A DNA stretch of 17,065 nt from Phycisphaeraceae bacterium (GTDB taxonomy: Bacteria; Planctomycetota; Phycisphaerae; Phycisphaerales; UBA1924), in NCBI GenBank assembly GCA_009827215.1, contig WUAJ01000028.1:1-17065 (forward strand). The letters run 5' to 3'. The notes under the pieces are model-generated. The model saw only the letters and a program-made list of their open reading frames with translations, ran no database searches and was not told where the DNA came from. A program made the translations under genes and the position numbers. Shown here piece by piece: positions 8,176 to 15,596 of this stretch (within the stretch, counting starts at the first letter, position 1; the number at the start of each line of letters is the position of its first letter).

Positions 8176-9618
8176 ATGAGCAAGACCAAAACCATCTTCA
8201 TCTGCACCAACTGCGGCTCCACCCAATCCCGATGGGCGGGCAAGTGTCCCGACTGTGGCACATGGGACTCGCTCGAAGAATCACAGTTCGACAAATCCGC
8301 GAAGTCCGATCCGCATCGAGGATCATCATGGATCGAAGTCAAAGACGGCGACGGCGCTCCCAAAGCGACCTCGATCACTCAGATCGTCGCCGGGAGTGGT
8401 CCGACCAAGCGGTTGCCCACTGGGATCACGGAACTCGATCGTGTGCTTGGGGGGACTGAGGACCAGCGCGGATTGGTTCCCGGATCGGTGGTGCTGGTTG
8501 GGGGTGAGCCTGGGATTGGGAAGTCAACGCTGCTCCTGCAAGCGGCGGGCGCTTGGGCGTCTCCGGTGAAACTCGATCAAGCGAATCCGGATTGGACGAG
8601 CAAGGTGCTGTATGTGTCATCTGAAGAATCGGCGCAGCAGGTGCAGCTCCGCGCTGGTCGGCTCGGGGTTGCGGAGAGCGATGGGCTCTTCGTGCTCAGC
8701 GATACGAATCTCGCGCGGATCCTTGAGCAAGCGAGGCAGATCAAACCCGATGTGTGCGTGATCGATTCGATCCAGATGATTTATAAGTCGGACATCGAGG
8801 CCGCGCCGGGATCGGTGACGCAGCTGCGTCGGTGCTGCAGCGAGCTGGTGTACTTCGCGAAAGCGACCGGGACCTCGATCGTGCTTGTGGGTCATGTGAC
8901 CAAAGAAGGCACGCTCGCGGGGCCTCGGATGCTGGAGCACATGGTCGATGCGGTGCTGTATTTCGAGGGGGATCGGTACCACAGTGCACGCATCGTGCGC
9001 GCGATCAAGAACCGGTTCGGGACCACATTGGAGCTTGGGATATTCGAGATGACCGGGCAGGGTCTCCAGCAACTCCCCGGCGGGATGTCCGTCGCGGCGA
9101 TCCAGGGCGGGGATGAGCACCGTCCCGGCGCGATCGTCTGTCCCGCGATGCACGGCTCGCGCTGCGTGTGCGTCGAGATCCAGGCGCTGACCGCGACTGG
9201 ATTCGTCGGGAGCGCGAAGCGGAAATCATCCGGACTGGACAGCAATCGGCTCGCGATGCTGATCGCCGTGCTTGAGCAGCACGGCGGTTTGCGCCTCGCG
9301 GATCGTGATGTGTTTGCGTCCGTCGTCGGCGGACTCAAGATCATCGAGCCCGCGAGTGATCTGGCACTGGCGCTTGCGATCGCTGGAGCGCACTACAAAC
9401 GATCGCTCCCTCCCACGACGATCGCGATCGGAGAGATCGGGCTCGGCGGCGAACTCCGTCCCGCGACGCAGATCGAGCAGCGCCTCCGCGAATCTGCTCG
9501 GCTTGGATATACGCACGCGATTGTCCCAGTTTCGGGATCTTCGAAGCTGCCGAAGGTCAAGGGGATGGAGTTGATCGCGGTGAAGAATGTTTCGCAGGCG
9601 ATTGAGCGGTTGATGTAA
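8176..9618 (+). CDS. radA: DNA repair protein RadA (branch-migration ATPase)
   Basis: A 480-residue RadA (Sms), a RecA-related ATPase that drives branch migration during homologous recombination and repair. All domains are present in order. A four-Cys zinc finger occupies residues 10-27 (CTNCG...CPDCG). The Walker A is GEPGIGKST (110-118), and the Walker B is VCVIDSIQ (193-200). The family-specific KNRFG motif is at 278-282. A C-terminal Lon-protease-like domain runs from about 300 to the end. The length is typical of the family. I start at the ATG at 8176 (MSKTKTIFICTNCG), because family members begin just before the zinc finger. An ATG at 8164 and a GTG at 8101 lie upstream in frame but add atypical sequence and overlap the promoter element. 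The gene diverges from the AsmA-like gene, and its TAA directly abuts the stop of the thioesterase gene on the other strand. Confidence 0.97.
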   Translation: MSKTKTIFICTNCGSTQSRWAGKCPDCGTWDSLEESQFDKSAKSDPHRGSSWIEVKDGDGAPKATSITQIVAGSGPTKRLPTGITELDRVLGGTEDQRGLVPGSVVLVGGEPGIGKSTLLLQAAGAWASPVKLDQANPDWTSKVLYVSSEESAQQVQLRAGRLGVAESDGLFVLSDTNLARILEQARQIKPDVCVIDSIQMIYKSDIEAAPGSVTQLRRCCSELVYFAKATGTSIVLVGHVTKEGTLAGPRMLEHMVDAVLYFEGDRYHSARIVRAIKNRFGTTLELGIFEMTGQGLQQLPGGMSVAAIQGGDEHRPGAIVCPAMHGSRCVCVEIQALTATGFVGSAKRKSSGLDSNRLAMLIAVLEQHGGLRLADRDVFASVVGGLKIIEPASDLALALAIAGAHYKRSLPPTTIAIGEIGLGGELRPATQIEQRLRESARLGYTHAIVPVSGSSKLPKVKGMELIAVKNVSQAIERLM

Positions 9619-10074
9619 TCAGCTCCCCACCAACCAGTCCGGCATTGCTTTGGGTCGGCCGTCAATGCCGACGCATGCGAGTTCGGTGCTTGCGATCGCG
9701 CACACCCCATCGCTGGGGACGGCGGGGTCGCTGGGATCGGGTGACTTTCCGGCTCGTTCGATGAGCGCGATCTCGTAGGAATGGTGCAGCTTGACCTTGC
9801 TTGCTTTGTCCACCTTTGTGCGGATCTCGATCACATCGTCGTAGCGGATCGGTCTTCGGTATTTGACCTCGACTTTGGTCACCACGAGGAACACGCCGGC
9901 TTCTTCGAGGGCGGCGTAGCTCTCCCCCACTTCTCGCAGCAGTTCGGTGCGTCCCATCTCCATCCAGGGGAGGTAGCTCGAGTGGTGGACAACGCCCATC
10001 GGATCGCACTCGACGTATCTCACGCGCAGCGTGGTGGTTCCGGCGGCTGGGGGTGTTTGGTGCGGATCGGTCAT
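9619..10074 (-). CDS. Acyl-CoA thioesterase of the 4HBT/YbgC hotdog family
   Basis: A 151-residue single-domain hotdog protein. The active-site signature of 4-hydroxybenzoyl-CoA-like thioesterases is at residues 20-34 (YVECDPMGVVHHSSY), with the catalytic Asp at 24. It is followed by the long helix 'LPWMEMGRTELLREVG' and the strand 'VEVKYRRPIRYDDVIEIRT'. Members hydrolyse short- to medium-chain or aromatic acyl-CoA thioesters in the cytoplasm; the substrate cannot be told here. Length is normal for the family. An insertion of Pro/Ser/Asp residues (around 'GKSPDPSDPAVPSDG') lies between two late strands. I start at the ATG (10074); a TTG at 10083 would add three residues. There is no clear Shine-Dalgarno. 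The gene diverges from trmB across 35 bases and converges on radA with no gap between the stop codons. Confidence 0.9.
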   Translation of the reverse strand: MTDPHQTPPAAGTTTLRVRYVECDPMGVVHHSSYLPWMEMGRTELLREVGESYAALEEAGVFLVVTKVEVKYRRPIRYDDVIEIRTKVDKASKVKLHHSYEIALIERAGKSPDPSDPAVPSDGVCAIASTELACVGIDGRPKAMPDWLVGS

Positions 10075-10095
10075 TCTCAACAATAGGAACGCGCA

Positions 10096-10101
10096 TACAC
10101 T
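10096..10101 (+). promoter_or_regulatory. Possible -10 element of trmB
   Basis: TACACT (four of six to TATAAT) lies 8 bases before the trmB ATG, which has no Shine-Dalgarno. Only 35 bases separate trmB from the divergent thioesterase start, so a promoter must lie here or inside that gene. The arrangement mirrors radA, but this hexamer is weaker and could be chance. Confidence 0.3.
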
Positions 10102-10109
10102 CTCTCCCT

Positions 10110-10904
10110 ATGTCATTCGGACTCGGACACGGCAAACCTCTTGACAGCGCGCCCGGCGTGGTGGGTGTCTCTGCGGAGGAATTGCCGCCGCTGCCTGATT
10201 CGGTGATGACCGATCCGGAGTCGGGTCGTCTTGATCCGCGTCAGTGGTTTGAGGATCCGAGCAAGCCGTTTGAACTGGAGATCGGTTCGGGGAAGGGCGC
10301 GTTTCTGGTGCAGCAAGCGTCGCTGCAGCCGGAGACGAACTTCCTTGGGATCGAATGGGCCGGGGAGTTTGCGAGCTATACCGCTGATCGCATCCGGCGC
10401 AAGCGGGAGAACGAGGGGACGCACACCAATGTGCGCGTGCTCAACTCCGACGCGGCTCAGTTCCTCCAGTGGCGCTGCCCGGGTGAGTCGATCGATGTGC
10501 TGCATCTGTATTTCTCGGATCCTTGGCCGAAGAACAAGCACCACAAGAAGCGTGTGATCCAGCATCAGACGATGTACGACATCTGGCGCTGTCTCAAAAA
10601 AGGCGGCGAGCTCCGCGTCGTCACGGATCACGACGATCTGTGGTCGTGGGACCTCTCCCACTTTGATCTGTGGGCATCTGGATCAGCAGCATCGAATAAG
10701 ACATTCGCGCGACCCAAGATCCCGGCTCCGCCTCCGAAGGTTGCCGAGTTCTTGGATGGTTGTGAGGCGCTGCCGTATGAGTTCGGCGCATTCGAAGCGC
10801 CGGAATCGGCGGGCGAGGGCGAACTCGTCGGCACGAACTTCGAGCGGAAGTTCCGCATCGAGGGGCGAAGCTTTAATGCGGGTGTGCTGAAGAAACCCCA
10901 ATAA
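10110..10904 (+). CDS. trmB: tRNA (guanine-N7-)-methyltransferase TrmB
   Basis: A 264-residue SAM-dependent methyltransferase that makes m7G46 in the variable loop of tRNAs. The SAM-binding motif FELEIGSGKGAF is at 54-65. 'NFLGIEWAGEF' follows at 77-87. The family signature LYFSDPWPKNKHHKKR, which binds tRNA and holds catalytic residues, is at 133-148. Compared with the usual 210-240 residues the protein has a longer N-terminus (about 50 residues before the SAM motif) and a longer central or C-terminal loop rich in Ala and Pro (about 190-215). The ATG at 10110 is preferred; an in-frame ATG at 10053 would run into the divergent thioesterase gene. A hairpin terminator follows directly after the stop. 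Confidence 0.94.
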   Translation: MSFGLGHGKPLDSAPGVVGVSAEELPPLPDSVMTDPESGRLDPRQWFEDPSKPFELEIGSGKGAFLVQQASLQPETNFLGIEWAGEFASYTADRIRRKRENEGTHTNVRVLNSDAAQFLQWRCPGESIDVLHLYFSDPWPKNKHHKKRVIQHQTMYDIWRCLKKGGELRVVTDHDDLWSWDLSHFDLWASGSAASNKTFARPKIPAPPPKVAEFLDGCEALPYEFGAFEAPESAGEGELVGTNFERKFRIEGRSFNAGVLKKPQ

Positions 10905-10933
10905 AAAACCCGCCGTGAGCGACGGGCTTTGTA
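10903..10933 (-). terminator. Hairpin terminator between trmB and the metal ATPase gene
   Basis: CCCGCCG at 10909-10915 pairs with CGACGGG at 10920-10926 around the 4-base loop 10916-10919. On the minus strand all seven pairs form (one G-U) and six Ts follow directly, a textbook intrinsic terminator for the ATPase gene. On the plus strand the same stem has one C-A mismatch and is followed by CTTTGTATT. It may also serve trmB, more weakly. Confidence 0.8.
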
Positions 10934-10951
10934 TTCACATGAATCTCTGAA

Positions 10952-13045
10952 TCACGCCGGCTCGGCGGCGATCCGTACCGACTGGTCGCGGCGCACGCGG
11001 CGTTGGGCGGCTTGTTCTTGTTCCTTCTGCAGGGTTTCCGCTTCGAGGAAGTCTTCGCCGTAGCGGAAGAGTCGGAACGAGTTTCCGATCACGAAGACAT
11101 CGGGGACGAAGTGGAAGAACGCTGCGAAACCAACACCCAGTGAGGCGCCGAGTTGTTCGCCGCCGATGACCTGGAACGCGCCGGACGCGGCGAGGACCAA
11201 GCCGACGATCGCCATCAGGATGGACACGACGATGTTCTGCGTGATGATGACGCGCGTTCTGCGAGCGAGTTCCATGAGGAACGGGACGCGGTTGAGCTCG
11301 TCGGTCATCAGCGCGACACCCGCGGAGTTCGCGGCGATGTCTGATCCCGACAGTCCCATCGCGACGCCGACATCGGCTTCAGCGAGTGCGGGGCCGTCGT
11401 TGATGCCGTCACCGATCATCATGACGCGGTAGCCGTCTTCGCGCATCTGGCGGATCTGCTGGTGCTTCTCTTCTGGGAGGCACTCGGCTTCGACTGAGTC
11501 CACGCCTGCGATTTGTCCGACGCGCTTGCCCACGCTCAGACGATCGCCCGTGAAGATCGCGACGAAACGGATTCCGAGTTCGCGGAGACGATCAACGACC
11601 GCTTTGGCGTTCGGACGCGGGGTGTCTGCGAGTCCGACCGCGCCCATGTAGACGCCGTCTTTGATGACGTGGACACCTGACATGCCTTCGGTGCGATTCT
11701 CGATATCGCTCACGGCATCGGTCGCGCTGGGCATGAGCTCTTTGATCCACGAACCACGACCAGCGGTGATTTCGCCGATGGAGGTCTTCGCTTTGACGCC
11801 CGCGCCGTGGGTTTCTTCGTATGAGCCGTTGGAATCGACCTCGATGCGTGCTTGCTTCGCAGTGCGGAGGATCGAGAGTCCAAGCGGGTGGTTGGAGTGC
11901 GCTTCCGCGAATGCCGCGGCTTTGAGCAGGTCCGCACCCTCGACACCAGGTGCTGGGGCGAGACGCGACACACCGAACGAACCGGTGGTGAGCGTTCCGG
12001 TCTTGTCCATCACCACGGCATCAACATTGGCGGATGCTTCGAGGTAGGTCGTCCGCTTGATCATCACACCCAAACGAGCGGCGGACGCGAACGCGGCGAC
12101 CATCGCCGATGGTGACGACAGCAGCAGTGCGGTTGGGCAGGTGACCACAAGCACAGTCACGGCACGCAACGCCGCGCCTTCACGCACGGCTGGGATGTCG
12201 GACTGGGAGAAGAGGAAGAACACGACCGCCGCGACGGAGATCGCGACGGGGACATAGAAACGCGCGACCTGCTCGATGAGCAGCTGACGCTCGGTTTTCG
12301 TGGATTCCGCTTCGCGGATGAGCGATGACACCTTCCCGATCGTGGTCTCGGCGCCGACTTGGGTGACCTCGATCTCGATCGCGCCCGTCAGGTTGCTGGT
12401 ACCGGCGTAGACCGCGGAGCCGTTCTGGACTTCGACGGGCATGGATTCACCGGTCAGTGATGCTTGGTTGATCGTCGATTCGCCGTTGACGACGCGACCG
12501 TCGACTGGGAGGTTCTCGCCGGGACGGATGCGGACGCGTTGTCCGACTTGGACTTGTCCGACAGGGACCATGGTTTCGTTCCCTGATCCATCCACGACGC
12601 GCGCATCGTCTGGAGTCAGCGAGATGAGCTGCTCGATCGCGCGCTTCGCGCCGTCGGCGGTGCGCGAGACGATTTGGTCTGCGACCAGAAGGATGAACGC
12701 GAGGAACGCGGCGGTGCCGTATTTCCCGACGGCCATCGCGGCGAGGATCGCGAGGGCCGCGAGTGAGCTCGACGAGACTTGGTTGTTGAGCACTTCGCGG
12801 AAGGACGCGTAGAAGAGTTTCCATCCAAGAAGCAGAGCCGCGATGACGGCGGGGATGGTCGCGACGAGTTCGTTGGTTGATCCGGTCGCGTTGGCGATCC
12901 AGGAGACCATCGCGAGGACGCCACCAGCGAGGTAGAGGAAGATCCAGCGATCACCCTGGAGGTCGTGGTGCGAGCAGCACTGGACTGGAGAATCATGATC
13001 GTGGTTGTGGTCGTGTGAATGCGTGTGGGTGTGTGTGTCACTCAT
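10952..13045 (-). CDS. P1B-type heavy-metal-transporting ATPase with a His-rich N-terminus and a CPT motif
   Basis: A 697-residue membrane pump that would export (or deliver) a transition metal at the cost of ATP. The P-type core is complete. It has TGES at 198-201, DKTGTLT with the phosphorylated Asp347, the P1B His-Pro pair at 386-387, and GDGINDGPAL from 545. Transmembrane segments come in the usual arrangement, two near 35-75, two near 92-125, a pair near 265-320, and a pair after 590. The N-terminus has no ferredoxin-like HMA domain. Instead nine His lie in the first 27 residues, followed by a Cys-Cys pair (23-24). The transport motif in the sixth helix is Cys303-Pro304-Thr305, not the common CPC. 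The last helix reads 'FFHFVPDVFVIGNSFRL', without the residues typical of Cu+ or Zn2+ pumps. Metal specificity is therefore open. The ATG start is clear, but no Shine-Dalgarno or promoter is convincing. It diverges from gpsA. Confidence 0.93.
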   Translation of the reverse strand: MSDTHTHTHSHDHNHDHDSPVQCCSHHDLQGDRWIFLYLAGGVLAMVSWIANATGSTNELVATIPAVIAALLLGWKLFYASFREVLNNQVSSSSLAALAILAAMAVGKYGTAAFLAFILLVADQIVSRTADGAKRAIEQLISLTPDDARVVDGSGNETMVPVGQVQVGQRVRIRPGENLPVDGRVVNGESTINQASLTGESMPVEVQNGSAVYAGTSNLTGAIEIEVTQVGAETTIGKVSSLIREAESTKTERQLLIEQVARFYVPVAISVAAVVFFLFSQSDIPAVREGAALRAVTVLVVTCPTALLLSSPSAMVAAFASAARLGVMIKRTTYLEASANVDAVVMDKTGTLTTGSFGVSRLAPAPGVEGADLLKAAAFAEAHSNHPLGLSILRTAKQARIEVDSNGSYEETHGAGVKAKTSIGEITAGRGSWIKELMPSATDAVSDIENRTEGMSGVHVIKDGVYMGAVGLADTPRPNAKAVVDRLRELGIRFVAIFTGDRLSVGKRVGQIAGVDSVEAECLPEEKHQQIRQMREDGYRVMMIGDGINDGPALAEADVGVAMGLSGSDIAANSAGVALMTDELNRVPFLMELARRTRVIITQNIVVSILMAIVGLVLAASGAFQVIGGEQLGASLGVGFAAFFHFVPDVFVIGNSFRLFRYGEDFLEAETLQKEQEQAAQRRVRRDQSVRIAAEPA

Positions 13046-13106
13046 GTGAAATAGGTATCCGGTTTTGGGTCAACACCTGCATGCGAGTCTGTGGGGAGTT
13101 GGGAGA

Positions 13107-13150
13107 TTGAATCCAATAGCCCAAATCGTGGTCCATACTGTAGGATTCAA
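13107..13150. repeat. 8-bp inverted repeat between the divergent metal ATPase and gpsA genes
   Basis: TTGAATCC at 13107-13114 recurs inverted as GGATTCAA at 13143-13150, with 28 bases between. The left arm is also part of a smaller dyad (ATTG-AATC-CAAT, 13106-13117). It lies in the 198-base divergent intergenic region (13046-13243), where an operator for one or both genes would be expected. No further evidence supports a role. Confidence 0.35.
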
Positions 13151-13175
13151 GTGCTCCGGGGTCATCGAGCCCATT

Positions 13176-13197
13176 CCCTTACGCATATCGTACAGGG
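13176..13197 (+). other. Hairpin upstream of gpsA
   Basis: CCCTTACG (13176-13183) pairs with CGTA (13189-13192) and AGGG (13194-13197), with one bulged C at 13193 and a 5-base loop. The stem is eight pairs and is not followed by Ts, so it is not a terminator. It lies 46 bases before the gpsA ATG, possibly in its leader. Function unknown. Confidence 0.35.
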
Positions 13198-13230
13198 ACG
13201 GTTCGCATGACCACCACTCGCGATCCTATA

Positions 13231-13238
13231 AAGAAGGA
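13231..13238 (+). promoter_or_regulatory. Ribosome binding site of gpsA
   Basis: AAGAAGGA ends five bases before the ATG at 13244 and fixes this start. A TATAAA just upstream (13227-13232) overlaps the site and has no suitable -35, so I do not call it a promoter. Confidence 0.65.
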
Positions 13239-13243
13239 CTCCG

Positions 13244-14317
13244 ATGACTCAGGACAACCCCAATCAATCCCAGAATGTTCCCAATGTCTGCATACTCGGG
13301 ATCGGACAGATGGGATTGGTGTGTGCTGGAGCCCTGACAAGCCCCGATCCGCAGGGGGCTGGGGAAGATCCTCGCGCCAATGTCACGATGTGGGGACACG
13401 ACGAAACCGAATCCGGGAATCTCGCGCAGACGCGCAAATCCGACCGACTTCCTGGATTCACGCTCGCTGATGATGTGCGTATCGCGATCAAGGACAGCGA
13501 AGCGCTCAAAGACGCGGACATCATCCTCAATGCGATCCCGGTCCAGTTCATCCGCGGCGCGTGGGAACGCCTCAAGGACCACGTCCCCTCGCACGCTGGG
13601 GTGATCTCGGTCGCCAAGGGCATCGAGAACGACACGATGATGCGTCCGACGCAGATCATCGCGGATGTGCTGCAGGACGATCCCGACGGCAAACCACGCG
13701 CGCTGGGGTGCATGTCAGGTCCCGCGATCGCAACGGAACTGGCGATGTGTCTCCCAGCAACGATGGCGGCGGCGTCGGACTATCCCGGATTCTCCGAGAC
13801 GATCCAGAAACTGTTCTCGACGAGCTGGCTCCGGATCTACACCAATCCCGATCTCATCGGGGTCGAACTCGCGGGCGCGACGAAGAATGTCATCGCGATC
13901 GCGGCGGGAATCATCGACGGACTGGGCGCGGGATACAACGCGAAGAGCGCGCTGCTGGCGCGTGGACTCGCGGAGATCACACGGCTGGGTGACGCGATGG
14001 GCGCTGAGTCCAAGACCTTCTACGGCATCGCGGGCGCGGGGGATCTCGCGACGACATGCTTCTCCCCAGAAGGTCGCAACCGATCCTGCGGCGAGGCGCT
14101 CGGGAAGGGGATCAAACTCGATCAGTACCTCCGCGAATCACTCTGTGTGGTCGAAGGGATCGCGACGACCAGTTCCGTGATGGAGATGGCGGAGAAATAT
14201 AAGGTCGAGATGCCCATCACCGCGGCGGTGCATGCGGTGCTGTTCGAGCATCTGGATCCGGTCGATGCGATCGCGATGCTGATGAGTCGAGAGCTGCGTG
14301 ATGAGCAGGTCGGATGA
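13244..14317 (+). CDS. gpsA: Glycerol-3-phosphate dehydrogenase [NAD(P)+] GpsA
   Basis: A 357-residue cytoplasmic enzyme that reduces dihydroxyacetone phosphate to sn-glycerol-3-phosphate, the backbone for membrane phospholipids. The N-terminal Rossmann motif GIGQMG is at 19-24, where most family members have GAGSWG. 'VISVAKGIEN' follows, with the conserved Lys at 125. 'MSGPAIATELA' is at about 157-167. The catalytic stretch 'GVELAGATKNVIAIAAGIID' has its catalytic Lys at 214. 'GIAGAGDLATTC', with its conserved Asp267, is followed by RNR at 278-280. The protein is slightly longer than usual (about 330-340) because of an insert after the first Rossmann helix (TSPDPQGAGEDPRA, about 32-45). A good Shine-Dalgarno supports the start. 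The stop is followed after four bases by the start of cca, so the two form an operon. It diverges from the metal ATPase. Confidence 0.95.
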   Translation: MTQDNPNQSQNVPNVCILGIGQMGLVCAGALTSPDPQGAGEDPRANVTMWGHDETESGNLAQTRKSDRLPGFTLADDVRIAIKDSEALKDADIILNAIPVQFIRGAWERLKDHVPSHAGVISVAKGIENDTMMRPTQIIADVLQDDPDGKPRALGCMSGPAIATELAMCLPATMAAASDYPGFSETIQKLFSTSWLRIYTNPDLIGVELAGATKNVIAIAAGIIDGLGAGYNAKSALLARGLAEITRLGDAMGAESKTFYGIAGAGDLATTCFSPEGRNRSCGEALGKGIKLDQYLRESLCVVEGIATTSSVMEMAEKYKVEMPITAAVHAVLFEHLDPVDAIAMLMSRELRDEQVG

Positions 14318-14321
14318 TTCG

Positions 14322-15554
14322 ATGAGCGAACATACGCAACAGTCTGAACGCCACGGCGCGATCGAGATCATCAAAGCACTGCGAGGCTCTGGTTTCATCG
14401 CGTACCTCGCTGGGGGATGCGTGCGTGATCAGCTGCTCGGAGAGACCCCCAAGGACTACGACATCGCGACCAGCGCGCATCCGGAGGACATCCAGCGGTT
14501 GTTCAAGAAAACCGCGTCGGTCGGCGCGTCGTGTGGGGTGATGCTGGTGCGGGACTTCGGTCCCACGATCGAGGTCGCGACCTTCCGATCCGATGGGCCG
14601 TATTCCGATGCGCGGCGTCCGGCTCATGTGGAGTTCTCATCTCCGGAGATGGATGCGCAGCGTCGGGACTTTACGATCAACGCGCTGTTCCTCGATCCCA
14701 AAGACGACGGCGACGAGATCATCGACTTCGTCCAAGGCAAAGCGGACATCGAGAACAGAATCCTCCGCGCTGTGGGTGATCCGCATCAACGGCTGAAAGA
14801 AGATCATCTGCGCGCCCTGCGAGCGGTGCGTTTCGCGGCACGCTATGACCTCGAAATCGATCCGATCACGAGCGAGGCGATCAAGCAGCACGCGAGCGAA
14901 CTCAGTGGCGTGAGCGTCGAGCGGATCGGCGAAGAAGTCCGGAGGATGATGGGGCATCCCTCACGCGCACGAGCCGCGGGATTGCTGCAGCAGCTCACGC
15001 TCGATCATGCGATCTTCGGGAGCGCGTCCAAGTCGGACCAGCTCCCGATCCTGATGGAGCTCGATCCCGATGCCGACTCGACCACGGCGCTCGCAGCGTG
15101 GGCGATCGATCGGCTCAACGACACCTCGGCGCAAGACTGGCGTAAACGACTCGACCTGAGCAACGACGAGACGCAGCAACTCAGCGCGACGATCGAGATC
15201 GCGGACATCCTGCTTAACCGATGGGCCGAGCTCTCGACAGCAGCGAAGAAACGCTTGTCGTGCCGGGACCATTGCTGCGGCGCGATCATGCTCGCGCGTG
15301 CGATCAATCCGAAAGCGACTGATGCGATCTGCAACGACATACAGATGATGGAGCAGGACGGCATCGGACTCAATCCCGAGCCGTTGATCAACGGGCAGGA
15401 CCTGATCGAGCTAGGAGAGCAGCCCGGCGCTCGCTTCAAGGAGGTCCTCGATCAGGTCTACGATGCCCAGTTGGAGGGGCGGGTCGCTGAATTTGATTCG
15501 GCACGCAACCTTGCGTCGGAACTGTTTGTAAAGTATAATAAATCTGACCAGTAA
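14322..15554 (+). CDS. cca: CCA tRNA nucleotidyltransferase / poly(A) polymerase family protein
   Basis: A 410-residue class II nucleotidyltransferase that adds CCA to tRNA 3' ends or adds poly(A) tails. The catalytic head has GGCVRD at 31-36 and DYD at 45-47, the metal-binding carboxylates. 'RRDFTINALF' is at 114-123, and 'LRALRAVRFAARYDLEID' belongs to the neck region that recognises the incoming base. The C-terminal half (about 210-410) is helical and poorly conserved; I see no HD phosphohydrolase motif there. Sequence alone does not separate CCA-adding from poly(A)-adding members, so the symbol is tentative. I start at the ATG at 14322, four bases after the gpsA stop. An ATG at 14301 or a GTG at 14298, overlapping gpsA, would add seven or eight residues. 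There is no strong Shine-Dalgarno, so translation is probably coupled to gpsA. Confidence 0.9.
   Translation: MSEHTQQSERHGAIEIIKALRGSGFIAYLAGGCVRDQLLGETPKDYDIATSAHPEDIQRLFKKTASVGASCGVMLVRDFGPTIEVATFRSDGPYSDARRPAHVEFSSPEMDAQRRDFTINALFLDPKDDGDEIIDFVQGKADIENRILRAVGDPHQRLKEDHLRALRAVRFAARYDLEIDPITSEAIKQHASELSGVSVERIGEEVRRMMGHPSRARAAGLLQQLTLDHAIFGSASKSDQLPILMELDPDADSTTALAAWAIDRLNDTSAQDWRKRLDLSNDETQQLSATIEIADILLNRWAELSTAAKKRLSCRDHCCGAIMLARAINPKATDAICNDIQMMEQDGIGLNPEPLINGQDLIELGEQPGARFKEVLDQVYDAQLEGRVAEFDSARNLASELFVKYNKSDQ
15511..15539 (+). promoter_or_regulatory. Sigma-70-like promoter of the M3 peptidase gene, inside the end of cca
   Basis: A perfect TATAAT lies at 15534-15539, with TTGCGT at 15511-15516 as a -35 (TTG conserved) and a spacer of exactly 17 bases. 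Transcription would start near 15546, in the last codons of cca, giving a leader of about 58 bases. This gives the peptidase gene its own promoter downstream of gpsA-cca. Confidence 0.65.
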
Positions 15555-15558
15555 TCGC

Positions 15559-15596
15559 CCCGATGAGCCAAAAATCGGGATTCTAGAAACACGGAG
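15559..15596 (+). promoter_or_regulatory. Leader hairpin and ribosome binding site of the M3 peptidase gene
   Basis: CCCGAT (15559-15564) and ATCGGG (15574-15579) form a perfect 6-bp stem with a 9-base loop. An 8-base palindrome TTCTAGAA (15581-15588) and a GGAG Shine-Dalgarno (15593-15596) follow, seven bases before the ATG at 15604. No T-run follows, so the stem is not an obvious terminator for cca; it may stabilise or regulate the leader. Confidence 0.5.

Noticed and set aside
8617..9153. Open frame of 178 codons antisense to radA
   Set aside because: No recognisable domain, no ribosome binding site, and radA is unambiguous on the other strand.
10113..10661. Open frame of 182 codons antisense to trmB
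   Set aside because: Shadow frame; the plus strand carries the complete TrmB motifs.
13227..13232. TATAAA as a -10 box for gpsA
   Set aside because: No -35 at a suitable distance, and the transcript would start inside or after the good Shine-Dalgarno at 13231-13238.
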